The notes under the pieces were generated by a model, which did not search any database, was not told the DNA's origin, and was given only the letters and a program-made list of their open reading frames with translations. 64,000 bases of DNA from Pseudomonas sp. MPC6 (lineage in GTDB: Bacteria > Pseudomonadota > Gammaproteobacteria > Pseudomonadales > Pseudomonadaceae), in assembly GCF_006094435.1 (NCBI RefSeq), contig NZ_CP034783.1, positions 2,631,001 through 2,695,000 of the forward strand, read 5' to 3'. A program made the translations under genes and the position numbers. Numbering within the stretch: position 1 is the stretch's first letter; each line of letters opens with the position of its first letter. Below are positions 8,665 to 17,341 of the stretch, one piece after another.

Positions 8665-9681
8665 TCACAGGGCAATCAGCCGGATCGGGCTGCCTTGTGT
8701 CACCTTCAGCGCCGCGCACATCCGGGCATCCAAAGTCACCGGTTGTCCCGGGCTGTAGTCCAGGTCGGCGACGATTGCGCGATAGTCCTTGAGTGAATCG
8801 TTACTCACCAGATAGCGGCCACGGGCATCGATGGCCAAGCCCGATTGCGCGACACCGGCCTGGCTCTGCGCAATCGAGCGGATGTTCGAGGTACGCGCAT
8901 GCAGCGTCGGGCCGCCGTCGAACAGGTCGATGTAGTTGTTGGTCGCGAATCCTTCGCGCGCGAGGATATCGAAGGCTTCCTGGCCATCGGGGTGGATGCG
9001 GCCGATGCAATCCTGCGCGGCCTGGGGCAGCATCGGCACATAGATCGGGTAATGCGGCATCAGTTCGGCGAGGAAAGTCCGGCTCTCCAGGCCGCAGAGT
9101 CGCTCGGCCTCGGCGTAGGACAAGTCGAAGAAATGCTTGCCCAGCGCATCCCAGAATGGCGACCCGCCTTGATCGTCGCTGAAGCCGACGATCTCGGTAA
9201 TCACCGCGTCGGCAAAGCGCTGCGAATGAGCGGCAATGAACAACAGCCGTGCCCGTGACAGCAACTCGGCTGCCGGTGTGCGCACCAGCGCTGCATCGAT
9301 ATGAAAGCCCCGCAGCAAGGTGTGGCCACTGAGGTCGTGGCATAACGATAACGCGGGTACCCCGTGCTCGATGTTCAGCTCCCGCGAGGCACTGGTGAAG
9401 TGCCGGTTACGCAGGCTGTAGAACGGTTGGCTGAAGCCTGCGGTGGCGAGGATTTCCGAACAGCCCGCCAAGCGTCGGGTCGACGGGTCTTCCAGCACGA
9501 AGAAGTAATTCTCCGGGCCATTGCCCTGAACGTCTTTTTCGAATGAGGCGTCAGAATCGAGAATCCTGCGGCGCAAGCGTTCGGTGTCGTCCGGCAAGGA
9601 CGTGACGCCCACCAGGCTTTCGCGGGCAAGTTGCTGCAACTGGGGCAGATCGGTTAACTCCACTGGGCGTAAGACCAGCAT
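8665..9681 (-). CDS. AstA-family arginine/ornithine N-succinyltransferase subunit (AruF-like)
   Basis: This 338-residue protein, the same length as AruF, is the alpha-subunit partner of the AruG-like protein encoded next. It shares the segments VGVTSLPDDTERLR, YFFVLEDPSTRRLAGCS, AELMPHYPIYVPMLP and IDLFDGGPTLHARTSNIRSIAQS. AruF and AruG form a heteromer that transfers succinate from succinyl-CoA to the alpha-amino group of arginine or ornithine. AGGAGTGCATCC precedes the ATG. The gene opens a two-gene operon after a 571-bp gap. Since the rest of the AST operon is missing, I read it as a paralogue and leave the symbol blank. Confidence 0.87.
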   Translation of the reverse strand: MLVLRPVELTDLPQLQQLARESLVGVTSLPDDTERLRRRILDSDASFEKDVQGNGPENYFFVLEDPSTRRLAGCSEILATAGFSQPFYSLRNRHFTSASRELNIEHGVPALSLCHDLSGHTLLRGFHIDAALVRTPAAELLSRARLLFIAAHSQRFADAVITEIVGFSDDQGGSPFWDALGKHFFDLSYAEAERLCGLESRTFLAELMPHYPIYVPMLPQAAQDCIGRIHPDGQEAFDILAREGFATNNYIDLFDGGPTLHARTSNIRSIAQSQAGVAQSGLAIDARGRYLVSNDSLKDYRAIVADLDYSPGQPVTLDARMCAALKVTQGSPIRLIAL

Positions 9682-10252
9682 GGATGCACTCCTGTATCAA
9701 TGGGTTCGGTGGTCGGCACCGGACCTGACTATCACTGTCGGTTTCCACGCATTGAATGGGCGATCGTCTGCATGACTGTCAGACGTCACACTTTATTTTT
9801 ATCAGCCGTTAGTGGGTGGGGCAGCACCGTGCCGGCGACGGGTTTTTTGTTGAAATAGCCGTCGAACATGCAACTGAGCGCAGGGGAAAATGAGGCGGTC
9901 ATGGTGGTCGTTGCGAGAGGGCATCCGGGCTCCTGCTGGATGGGGGGGCGGTTTCAATTGCTGATCCGAGAAAACAGTATTTATTTATCGCCTGCGCCCT
10001 GTCTAGTTAATTTTTCACGGTGTTTCCATGCCTGGAAATGGGGCGAAATGCCCGTATGCCGGGGGCTACGGCGAACTCGACTGATCGTGTAAGACATCGC
10101 CTATAAAGGTATCGGAGATAGCCGATTTTCAAGCAGGGATATGCTGTGGAATCGGCTGAAACGAAACGCCCCCGATCGCGTGACTTGCGGCACAATTACC
10201 CGGATATTGACGGTTTAAAGCCGTTTTTCTCCTTTAAACAGAGTGATCGTTC
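9682..10252. other. 571-bp gene-free stretch between divergent genes
   Basis: It separates the leftward AruF-like gene from the rightward phosphatase gene and should hold both promoters. Reading frames here are short and of unnatural composition. A GC-rich patch followed by six T residues at 9825-9848 resembles a weak terminator, but the loop is too small to trust. I could place no operator or sigma-54 promoter. Confidence 0.4.
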
Positions 10253-10825
10253 GTGCAATCGACCCGTTTGACGCTGATGTGCCACGCTAGAACCGTCGCA
10301 CAGAAACTTGGGCGTTTTCCTACAGATGAGCCATTGGAGATGGCCGGGCAATCGGCGATGGGTGCCCGCCGCGCCCGGTTCAAGGGAACGCCGCGCCTGC
10401 TCTGCGGCCCGGAACTGCGGGCTAGACAAACCGCCGGGTTGTTCGGCGGCGACGTGGAGGTGGTCCCTGCGCTGCGCGATTGCGATTTCGGGCGCTGGAA
10501 AGGCGCGCGGATCGACGATTTGCTTAAATCCGAACCGGACATGCTCCAGGCCTGGCTCGACGACCCGGCCTCGGCCCCCCATGGCGGCGAGTCGGTGGTG
10601 CAACTCGGTGAACGGGTGAGCGCCTGGCTGGCGACACTGGAGGCGACGCCCAGGCACATCGTCGCCATCACCCATCCGTTTGTCATTCGCGCCGCGCTGA
10701 CTCAAGTGCTGCAAGCCGCGGCGTTCCATCTGATCGATGTCGAGCCGCTGTCGGCCATCGAGTTACGGTTCAATGGTTGCTGGCGCTTGCGTTTAATCGG
10801 CACTGACCTCGAGGAAATACATTGA
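10253..10825 (+). CDS. histidine phosphatase family protein with altered RHG motif
   Basis: This 190-residue protein has the phosphoglycerate-mutase fold. The N-terminal catalytic His is present, but the usual RHG reads CHA (LMCHART near residue 9), so the phosphate-binding Arg is replaced by Cys. The second active-site His is in AITHPFVIR. A GTG start preceded by GAGTGATC fits best. The stop codon overlaps the cobF start by one base, so translation is probably coupled. That suggests a role in cobalamin synthesis, where alpha-ribazole phosphatase (CobC) is of this fold. The altered motif leaves open reduced or changed activity. Confidence 0.75.
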   Translation: MQSTRLTLMCHARTVAQKLGRFPTDEPLEMAGQSAMGARRARFKGTPRLLCGPELRARQTAGLFGGDVEVVPALRDCDFGRWKGARIDDLLKSEPDMLQAWLDDPASAPHGGESVVQLGERVSAWLATLEATPRHIVAITHPFVIRAALTQVLQAAAFHLIDVEPLSAIELRFNGCWRLRLIGTDLEEIH

Positions 10826-11580
10826 TGAAAAAGCTTCTGGTCATCGGCATCGGTGCCGGCAATCCCGACTACATCACGATGCAAGCGGTGAAAGCGCTGA
10901 ACCTGGTCGATGTGTTTTTCCTCATGGACAAGGGCCAGAGCAAAGACAAACTGATCGACCTGCGCCGGGAGATCTGCGATCGCTACATCACGGATCGCAC
11001 GTATCGCTTCGTCGAAGCCCACAGCCCGGAGCGCGAGCGGGGTGATGTGGACTACAAGACCAGCGTGGAAGAGCTGAACCTGGCCAAGCAAATGACGTTC
11101 GAACGGCTGATCGATGAGCAAATGTCTGACGACCAGTGCGCCGGTTTTCTGGTGTGGGGCGACCCGGCGTTGTACGACAGCACCATAAGGATCCTGCAGG
11201 CGATTCTGGCCTCGGGTCGTTGTGTGTTCGAGTTTGAAGTGATCCCCGGCATCACCAGCGTCCAGGCCCTGGCGGCGCAGCACAAGGTGCCGTTGAATCG
11301 CATCGGCCGCTCGATTGAAATCACCACCGGCAGGCGCCTGGCGGCGGGGCAGGTGAGCGATGCCGACAGCCTGGTGGTGATGCTCGATGCAGAAGACTCC
11401 TACCATCAGGTGGCGGATCAACAGACACAGATTTACTGGGGAGCCTACCTGGGGACGCCGGATGAAATCCTCATCAGCGGCAAGCTCGAGGACGTGGCGG
11501 ATGAGATCGAGCGGGTGCGCAAGGCGGCGCGGCTGGCGAATGGGTGGATCATGGATACTTATCTGTTGCGCAAGCCTTGA
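10825..11580 (+). CDS. cobF: precorrin-6A synthase (deacetylating)
   Basis: This 251-residue S-adenosylmethionine-dependent tetrapyrrole methylase catalyses the C1 methylation and deacetylation of precorrin-5 in aerobic cobalamin synthesis. It shows the family start LLVIGIGAGNPDYITMQAVKAL, the GDPALYDS cofactor loop, the EVIPGITSVQALAA segment and a C-terminal NGWIMDTYLLRK. The ATG at 10825 overlaps the TGA of the preceding phosphatase gene, and GAGGAA is nine bases upstream; the adjoining TTG is a less likely start. The length is close to the P. denitrificans enzyme. The remaining cob genes are not in this window. Confidence 0.95.
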   Translation: MKKLLVIGIGAGNPDYITMQAVKALNLVDVFFLMDKGQSKDKLIDLRREICDRYITDRTYRFVEAHSPERERGDVDYKTSVEELNLAKQMTFERLIDEQMSDDQCAGFLVWGDPALYDSTIRILQAILASGRCVFEFEVIPGITSVQALAAQHKVPLNRIGRSIEITTGRRLAAGQVSDADSLVVMLDAEDSYHQVADQQTQIYWGAYLGTPDEILISGKLEDVADEIERVRKAARLANGWIMDTYLLRKP

Positions 11581-11601
11581 GTGCATCGGTGTCTGGGCTG
11601 G

Positions 11602-11633
11602 CCCCTTCGCGAGCAAGCTCGCTCGCCACAGGG
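11602..11633. repeat. half REP, CTTCGCGAGCAAGCTCGCTC type
   Basis: A single unpaired element, CTTCGCGAGCAAGCTCGCTC, fills the gap between the convergent cobF and amidotransferase genes. Confidence 0.6.
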
Positions 11634-12278
11634 TTAGTGTGTGCCTGACGATGCAGCCCACCACCCATCCAGCGTCACCTGCAGCCAGTCAAAGACGGCT
11701 GCATGGGCGGCGCTGTCCTGTGGTTCCCGAGGCAAGGGTGACTCGTCGGCAAAGTGCGCATTGAGCGTCGCCACGGATTCGGCATTCCACTCCGGATGAA
11801 ACTGCAGCCCCAGCCGCGTCGGTCCGACGCGATACATCTGCTGCCGGCATCGATCACTGCTGGCCAGCAACTGCGCATCGGGCGGTAGGTCGATCGCGTC
11901 TTCGTGCCACTCCAGCACCTTGAGCCTCTGGCCATCGGCAAACATCACCGGGGTCCAGCCGGTTTCGCTGCGGTCCATCCGCCGTACATGGCCGCCCAGA
12001 CTCAACGCCAGCAACTGCGCCCCCAGGCAAATCGCAAACACCGCCGCGCCCTGGTCCAGGCTGCCCGCCAGCCATTGCCGTTCGGCTTCCAGCCACGCCG
12101 GCCCCGCGTGGGACTCATAGGGCCCGCCCAACAGAATCACCGGTGCCGCACTCACCGGCGGCAAATGGCCGAGGTCGGCGCGAAAGACATTCAGCGTCAC
12201 GCCCCGGGCTGCGGCCCACTCGCCAATGGCGCCGGGACCTTCGGCAGGGTGGTGCTGGATCAGGTTCAACGTAGGCAT
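11634..12278 (-). CDS. class I glutamine amidotransferase domain protein
   Basis: This 214-residue single-domain protein has the class I GATase triad elements: the nucleophile elbow FAICLGAQ and the LGLQFHPEW His-Glu pair, plus the oxyanion loop LLGGPYESH. Stand-alone members release ammonia from glutamine for a partner, or hydrolyse gamma-glutamyl compounds such as gamma-glutamyl-polyamines. No synthetase partner is adjacent. I start at the ATG of MPTLNLIQ because it begins the first strand of the fold; a longer frame extends 92 codons upstream but has no family-like sequence. It faces away from the binding-protein gene at 12621. Confidence 0.85.
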   Translation of the reverse strand: MPTLNLIQHHPAEGPGAIGEWAAARGVTLNVFRADLGHLPPVSAAPVILLGGPYESHAGPAWLEAERQWLAGSLDQGAAVFAICLGAQLLALSLGGHVRRMDRSETGWTPVMFADGQRLKVLEWHEDAIDLPPDAQLLASSDRCRQQMYRVGPTRLGLQFHPEWNAESVATLNAHFADESPLPREPQDSAAHAAVFDWLQVTLDGWWAASSGTH

Positions 12279-12620
12279 CACGTTTCTCGTGTCGGGCGAT
12301 GGAGCGCTCAATGTGCCGCAAAAAATCACGGATCGCCAGTCGGAGTCATCAAGCGGATTTTTACCGAAATCGTGAAGGTTTTTTCCGAAACATGGGCTTG
12401 TCCTACAGTCCGTGTACCGCCTTGGCGCAGGCATCAAGCGTCTCTGATTCGGTGGCTGCTTTTTTATAAGTATTTGTCGCTTGAACACAATTTGCCCCGG
12501 GGAAGCCCCTCTAGACTGCCGGCCACTTCGGTGGCTCTCCAACGCATTCAGCACCGGAACCAGCCACCGAAAGCCAATCGAACGCTGCCAATAAGAAGCC
12601 TCCGCACACAGGAGTTATAA
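12279..12620. other. divergent promoter region, amidotransferase/binding protein
   Basis: This 342-bp stretch between divergent genes has a lower-GC patch around 12455-12495 (TTTTTTATAAGTATTTGTCG) that is a likely promoter for the rightward binding-protein gene. I see no clear dyad or reading frame. Confidence 0.4.
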
Positions 12621-13400
12621 ATGAACAAGCTAGTGATGTTCGGTGCCCTGGCACTGTCGATGTTGTCCCTGACCGCCGTGGCCGATGACGCCAAGCCGAT
12701 CCGCATCGGTATCGAAGCCGGGTACCCGCCATTCTCGATGAAAACCCCCGACGGCAAACTCACCGGTTTCGACGTGGACATCGGCGATGCGCTGTGCGAA
12801 CAGATGAAAGTGAAATGCACCTGGGTCGAGCAAGAGTTCGACGGCCTGATTCCGGCACTGAAGGTCAAGAAAATCGACGCCATTCTCTCGTCGATGACCA
12901 TCACTGACGACCGTAAGAAAAACGTCGATTTCACCATCAAGTACTACCACACCCCGGCACGCTTCGTGATGAAGCAAGGCACCGACGTCAAGGACCCGCT
13001 GACCGAACTCAAGGGCAAGAAAGTCGGGGTGCTGCGCGCCAGTACCCACGACCGCTTTGCCACTGAAGTGCTGCAACCGGCCGGCATAATCCTGGTGCGC
13101 TACAGCTCCCAGCAGGAAGCCAACCTGGACATGGTTTCCGGTCGCCTGGACGCGACGCTGGCCGACTCGGTCACCCTCGACGACGGTTTCCTGAAAACCG
13201 ACGCGGGCAAGGGCTTCGCCTTCGTCGGCCCGACCTATGAAGACGCCAAGTACTTCGGCGGCGGCGCCGGGATCGCCGTGCGCAAGGGTGATAAAGCCCT
13301 GGCGGACCAGTTCAACACCGCCATCAGCGAAATCCGCGCCAACGGCAAGTACAAGCAGGTGCAGGACAAGTACTTCGATTTCGACGTTTACGGCCATTAA
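12621..13400 (+). CDS. periplasmic basic amino-acid ABC substrate-binding protein (HisJ/ArgT family)
   Basis: This 259-residue protein has a signal peptide ending TAVA|DDAK near residue 22, then a two-lobed type II binding fold. Family segments include [19 protein letters not shown], the [11 protein letters not shown] signature, [17 protein letters not shown] and KVGVLRAS. Homologues bind lysine, arginine, ornithine or histidine. A strong GGAG lies eight bases before the ATG. No permease or ATPase genes are adjacent, so it must share a transporter encoded elsewhere, or act as a sensor or chemoreceptor ligand carrier. The long promoter region suggests its own regulation. Confidence 0.9.
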   Translation: MNKLVMFGALALSMLSLTAVADDAKPIRIGIEAGYPPFSMKTPDGKLTGFDVDIGDALCEQMKVKCTWVEQEFDGLIPALKVKKIDAILSSMTITDDRKKNVDFTIKYYHTPARFVMKQGTDVKDPLTELKGKKVGVLRASTHDRFATEVLQPAGIILVRYSSQQEANLDMVSGRLDATLADSVTLDDGFLKTDAGKGFAFVGPTYEDAKYFGGGAGIAVRKGDKALADQFNTAISEIRANGKYKQVQDKYFDFDVYGH

Positions 13401-13410
13401 TCACGAAACA

Positions 13411-13465
13411 AGGCTGCGATCTTTTGATGTTGTTTTTTAAAAGCAAGATCAAAGGATTGCAGCCT
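13411..13465 (+). terminator. imperfect 3' hairpin, AAGATCGCAGCC-type repeat
   Basis: Arms AGGCTGCGATC and its imperfect complement flank a T-rich loop, ten bases after the binding-protein stop. It belongs to the same dispersed repeat type as 1105-1182 and probably protects or ends the transcript. Confidence 0.55.
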
Positions 13466-13540
13466 GCGGCAGCTCAGAGCTCCGGTCGGCGACAAGAGTG
13501 TTAGGCTCTACCCGAATCCTGCACGTGTGAAGGAAGGTTC

Positions 13541-14257
13541 ATGTTGAAGTTTGTTGCTCTGCTTACACTGCTGGCATCCGCCGCCGTCCACGCTCAAACC
13601 CCGCTGCACACCGATCTGCCGCTCAAGTACCTGGAGCAGACCCACGCCGAATCCCGCGATCAGCCCCTGGTGATTTTCCTCCACGGTTACGGCAGTAACG
13701 AGCAGGACCTGTTCGACATCAAGGATGAGTTGCCCACGCACTATAACTACCTGTCGGTGCGGGCACCGATGGTGATGGAAGAGGGTAGTTACAAGTGGTT
13801 TCGCGAAAAAGGCACCGGTGCCTATAACGGCGAAACCGATGATCTGAAGTCCAGCGCGCAGCTGCTGCAGGATTTCGTCGCACAGGCTGCGAAGAAGTAT
13901 CACACTCGACCGGACAAGGTATTCCTGGTGGGGTTCAGCCAGGGTGCGATCATGTCCTACGAGGTGGCGCTGCGTCAGCCCGAGGCAGTGGGCGGAATCG
14001 CGGCGTTGAGCGGGCGGATTCTGCCGGTGCTCAAGTCCGAGCTCAAGCCGGATGAAAAACGCCAGGCGCTGGCGATTTTCATCGGTCATGGCACCGCGGA
14101 CAAACGCCTTCCGTACAACGACGGCACGGAGGCGAACAGCCTGTTGCAGAGCCTGTCACTCAAGCCGGAGTTCCATGCCTACCCGGGTGTCGGTCACAGC
14201 ATCAGCGCGACCGAAATGCAGGATTTGAGCGCCTGGCTGCAGCGTCTCAATCCCTGA
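13541..14257 (+). CDS. secreted carboxylesterase/phospholipase-type alpha/beta hydrolase
   Basis: This 238-residue protein has a signal peptide ending AVHA|QT (cleavage near residue 18), so it is exported. The mature part is an Abhydrolase_2-type carboxylesterase with the HGYGSNEQDLF oxyanion segment, nucleophile Ser133 in GFSQG, Asp187 in GHGTADKRLP and His219 in GVGHS, a full triad at typical spacing. GAAGGTTC precedes the ATG. Cytosolic relatives hydrolyse short acyl esters and thioesters; an exported form suggests scavenging or detoxification of esters. It converges on the next gene with only two bases between the stops. Confidence 0.87.
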   Translation: MLKFVALLTLLASAAVHAQTPLHTDLPLKYLEQTHAESRDQPLVIFLHGYGSNEQDLFDIKDELPTHYNYLSVRAPMVMEEGSYKWFREKGTGAYNGETDDLKSSAQLLQDFVAQAAKKYHTRPDKVFLVGFSQGAIMSYEVALRQPEAVGGIAALSGRILPVLKSELKPDEKRQALAIFIGHGTADKRLPYNDGTEANSLLQSLSLKPEFHAYPGVGHSISATEMQDLSAWLQRLNP

Positions 14258-14259
14258 CC

Positions 14260-14847
14260 CTACTTGCCCGCGACGATCTGTTTGACCAGCGCCTCGTGGC
14301 CGGCATTGTCGCTGAGGCGGGAAATCACCTGGACGATCGCCATGCGCTTGTTGGACGCCGCCATCAGCGTGGTGTCGAGGGTTTTGCCGCCGCCCTGGGT
14401 GGCGGTGCTGTCGATCTGCCGCAGCCCCAGGCCAGTGCCTTTCTGGGTCAGGCTTTTCTCGCTGAGCTTGGTGAAGTCCGGCAGCGCGGCGGCTTGCTCG
14501 GTGGCGAAGTTGGACACGGCGGAGTCGAGGAACTGACCGTCGTTGTCCTTGACGTTGACGCCGCCGGGAATGGTGTTTTCAGCCGCGATCACTACGGTTT
14601 TGGTGGTCTGGTTGGTGTACATGGTGCCCGTCGCCCCGGCGGTACCGGTGGCCGCGTCGCCGGCGGGCAACGGGGTGGCGACAAAGCCCTTGGGCAAGGT
14701 GAACTTGAACTTGCCGCCCAGCATCGAAACCTTCTGCGCCGGCGCCTTGTCGCTGGCCGTCGCCTTGGCGGCCTGTGCATTCAACGCGCCGAGACTGGCA
14801 ACCGCCGTCAACAACAGGACAACGGCTTTTTTACTCAACAATGACAT
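14260..14847 (-). CDS. exported protein of unknown function (possibly DcrB-like)
   Basis: This 195-residue protein has a clear signal peptide ending NAQA|AKAT near residue 26. The mature part starts with a low-complexity Ala/Lys stretch, then a compact beta-rich domain with LGGKFKFTLPKGFVATPLP. That opening resembles DcrB/PsbP-like small periplasmic domains, but I would not insist on it. There is no lipobox and no second membrane segment. GGAG sits nine bases before the ATG. It is alone on its strand, convergent with the esterase gene. Confidence 0.75.
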   Translation of the reverse strand: MSLLSKKAVVLLLTAVASLGALNAQAAKATASDKAPAQKVSMLGGKFKFTLPKGFVATPLPAGDAATGTAGATGTMYTNQTTKTVVIAAENTIPGGVNVKDNDGQFLDSAVSNFATEQAAALPDFTKLSEKSLTQKGTGLGLRQIDSTATQGGGKTLDTTLMAASNKRMAIVQVISRLSDNAGHEALVKQIVAGK

Positions 14848-15025
14848 TCAGAAACTCCAGGGGATGGCCGCGCTTTGGCGGGCGATGATCCCACAGAGTC
14901 CGGTGCACTCGCACTGTGCCATGCAGGGTCGGGGATGGATTACGACAACTGGTTCAGTGGCTGTCCTGTCTGTTCCTTCAGCTCCCCGGGCAGGCGAGCG
15001 CCTGGTCGCCAGCCGGGAGTACAGT
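14848..15025. other. 178-bp gap upstream of the exported unknown gene
   Basis: It separates two leftward genes and presumably carries the promoter of the downstream one. I see no repeat or clear dyad. Confidence 0.35.
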
Positions 15026-15859
15026 TCAGCGCCTGATTGCCGGCTCCCCGACCTCGGGCGCGGGTGTCGCCGGTTTTGCCAGCAGGCGCCTGGTGACCCC
15101 GAGCATGGCCACGGACACCGCGACGCTGAGGCCGAAAGCGCTCAGGCCCAGGCTTGGCAAGGTCAATGCCAGGACCAGGCAGAACGCGCTAAAGGAATAC
15201 ATCCCGGTTGCGGTGGCCCGCAGCAAGGCCGCCGTAAATGCGGGCCCGCGGGTTTGCTGGGAGAATACCGCCATCACGCTGCCCAGGACCGGGAACACCG
15301 CGAGCAGGCCGCTCCAGCGTTCGCCGACAGTGCTGGCCAGCAGCGTGACGGCCAGGGTCAACAGGGCACCGGCCACCATGCGCAACAGTAATTTGTCGGA
15401 CTTCGGTGCCGGGCCTGAAAGGATGGGCTGCACCTTTGGAAACAGATACGGCGCCGCCAGCAGCGCTGTCGCGGCGGCAATCACCGAAAACACCAGCGAC
15501 GGTGGAACCAGGGACAGCACCACAGCCGCCGTGGCCCAGACCATCAGCGAAATCACCAGAGCCCAAGGCCAACCGGTTCGCTGTGCGACCCGAGCGTAGG
15601 TCACACAGAAGGCTATCATCGCGAACATGGCCGATAACGCCGCAGTCGCGGACTGTGCGGCGAACACTTCACCTTGCTCGATGGCGAGGAAGAACAGAAT
15701 CGGCCCCACTACTACCGGCAACCCCGACAACCAACCGGCGACGCTAGGTCCCCAGCGTTTGCCCGCGAGGGAAATCAGCAAGAGAAATCCGGGAATTACC
15801 AGCAATTTGAGGATCAACACGCACGCATCTCCGACCTGAGTGAGGAGCAACGTTAGCAT
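15026..15859 (-). CDS. integral membrane protein of unknown function
   Basis: This 277-residue protein is strongly hydrophobic with about eight to ten predicted transmembrane helices and a short basic cytoplasmic C-terminus. A conserved-looking GWLSGLPVVVGPILFFLAIEQG occupies residues about 41-62, with a second half-repeat around GLLAVFPVLGSVMAVFSQQ; the two related motifs hint at an internal duplication as in small transporters. I do not recognise the family. The gene is monocistronic and preceded by a paired REP. Confidence 0.75.
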   Translation of the reverse strand: MLTLLLTQVGDACVLILKLLVIPGFLLLISLAGKRWGPSVAGWLSGLPVVVGPILFFLAIEQGEVFAAQSATAALSAMFAMIAFCVTYARVAQRTGWPWALVISLMVWATAAVVLSLVPPSLVFSVIAAATALLAAPYLFPKVQPILSGPAPKSDKLLLRMVAGALLTLAVTLLASTVGERWSGLLAVFPVLGSVMAVFSQQTRGPAFTAALLRATATGMYSFSAFCLVLALTLPSLGLSAFGLSVAVSVAMLGVTRRLLAKPATPAPEVGEPAIRR

Positions 15860-15938
15860 TGCCGGCGGAGGATTGCTTCATATGTGGGGAGATAGTGTAT
15901 ACAAAGCTTGAAATGCAAAGGCCGTGATCTCGCCACGG

Positions 15939-16036
15939 CCCCTGTAGGAGCTGGCTTGCCAGCGAAGGCGATTTCATATCCAACGACGATGGTGACTGAT
16001 CTACCGCCTTCGCTGGCAAGCCAGCTCCTACAGGGG
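15939..16036. repeat. paired REP (GTAGGAGCTGGCTTGCCAGC type)
   Basis: Near-perfect facing 33-nt elements flank about 32 nt, between the membrane-protein gene and atoB. Confidence 0.88.
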
Positions 16037-16065
16037 TACGGGTTCACAGCCCGGTAAAGGGTAGG

Positions 16066-16093
16066 ACCCGGTGCGACGTGAGTCGCACCGGGT
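16066..16093 (-). terminator. 12-bp perfect hairpin downstream of atoB
   Basis: ACCCGGTGCGAC and its exact complement enclose a GTGA tetraloop, 56 bases past the atoB stop. There is no U-run, so it may be an RNA-stabilising 3' hairpin rather than a classical terminator. Confidence 0.5.
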
Positions 16094-16148
16094 GTGTTGC
16101 CAGACTGCGACGGTTCTTCGTGGGCCCCCGCGCAGTCTGTTGAACGCT

Positions 16149-17330
16149 TTACGCTCGCTCGATCGCCAGTGCCACGCCCTGACCACCACCGATGCACAGG
16201 GTGGCGAGGCCTTTCTTGGCGTCACGCTTGATCATTTCATGCAGCAAGGTCACCAGCACCCGGCAACCCGAGGCACCGATCGGGTGACCCAGGGCGATAG
16301 CGCCACCGTTGACGTTGACCTTGTCCAGGTCCCATTCCAGGTCCTTGGCCACCGCCAGGGATTGCGCGGCGAAGGCTTCGTTGGCTTCGATCAGGTCCAG
16401 TTGCCCGATCGACCAGCCGGCCTTGTCCAGGCAACGGCGAGTGGCCGAGACCGGGCCGATACCCATGATCGCCGGGTCGACGCCGGCGTTGGCGTAGGCG
16501 GCAATTTTCGCCAGCACTGGCAAACCCAGGGCCTTGGCTTTTTCCGCGCTCATCAGGATCACGGCGGCCGCCCCGTCGTTCAGGGACGACGCGTTACCGG
16601 CAGTCACCGAACCGTCCTTCTTGAAGGCGGCTTTGAGTTTGCCCAGGGCTTCGGCGGTGGTGCCGGCCCGTGGCTGTTCATCGGTGGCGAAGGACAGCGG
16701 TTCGCCCTTGCGCTGCGCAATCATGATCGGCGTGATCTCATCGACAAAACGCCCGGCTTCGATAGCGGCCGTGGCTTTCTGCTGGGAGGCCGCGGCGAAC
16801 GCGTCCTGTTGCTCGCGGGTCAGGTTGTATTGTTGCGCCAGGTTTTCGGCGGTGATGCCCATGTGGTAATCGTTGAACGCATCCCACAGGCCGTCGCTGA
16901 TCATGGTGTCGACGATTTGCGCGTTACCCATGCGCAGCCCGGTACGGGCGCCGGGCATGACGTAGTTGGACAGGCTCATGTTCTCCTGGCCGCCGGCAAT
17001 GATCACCTCGGCATCGCCACAGCGAATGGCTTGGGTGGCCAGATGCAGCGCTTTCAAGCCCGAGCCGCAGACCTTGTTCAGGGTCATGGCCGGCACAGTG
17101 AACGGCAGGCCAGCCTTGATAGCGGATTGGCGCGCAGGGTTCTGCCCGGCGCCGGCAGTCAATACCTGGCCCATGATCACTTCATCGACTTCGGCAGGGT
17201 CCAGGCCGGTTTGCGCCAGCAACTGACGGATCACCGCAGCGCCGAGGTCAACCGCGGACACGTTGGCCAGGGCGCCCTGGAAACTGCCGATGGCGGTACG
17301 GGTGGCGGCGACAATGACGACTTCTTGCAT
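16149..17330 (-). CDS. atoB: acetyl-CoA acetyltransferase (thiolase II)
   Basis: This 393-residue biosynthetic-type thiolase cleaves acetoacetyl-CoA with CoA into two acetyl-CoA, or the reverse. Cys88 in KVCGSGLKA is the acyl-accepting nucleophile; [21 protein letters not shown] and the late CIGGGQG supply the remaining active-site residues. The ATG at 17330 is preceded by AGGAAC. It lies 11 bp downstream of the CoA-transferase beta subunit gene and is the last gene of the dhcA-dhcB-atoB operon. It finishes the conversion of the acetoacetyl-CoA formed by the transferase. Confidence 0.96.
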   Translation of the reverse strand: MQEVVIVAATRTAIGSFQGALANVSAVDLGAAVIRQLLAQTGLDPAEVDEVIMGQVLTAGAGQNPARQSAIKAGLPFTVPAMTLNKVCGSGLKALHLATQAIRCGDAEVIIAGGQENMSLSNYVMPGARTGLRMGNAQIVDTMISDGLWDAFNDYHMGITAENLAQQYNLTREQQDAFAAASQQKATAAIEAGRFVDEITPIMIAQRKGEPLSFATDEQPRAGTTAEALGKLKAAFKKDGSVTAGNASSLNDGAAAVILMSAEKAKALGLPVLAKIAAYANAGVDPAIMGIGPVSATRRCLDKAGWSIGQLDLIEANEAFAAQSLAVAKDLEWDLDKVNVNGGAIALGHPIGASGCRVLVTLLHEMIKRDAKKGLATLCIGGGQGVALAIERA

Positions 17331-17341
17331 GGAAAGGTTCC

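Noticed and set aside
9825..9848. Terminator in the long gap before the phosphatase gene
   Set aside because: There is a T-run, but the GC-rich arm pairs over only three or four bases with almost no loop, and no gene ends nearby.
10005..10200. Short leftward and rightward frames in the gap before the phosphatase gene
   Set aside because: They lack ribosome sites and overlap each other; nothing suggests a real small protein.
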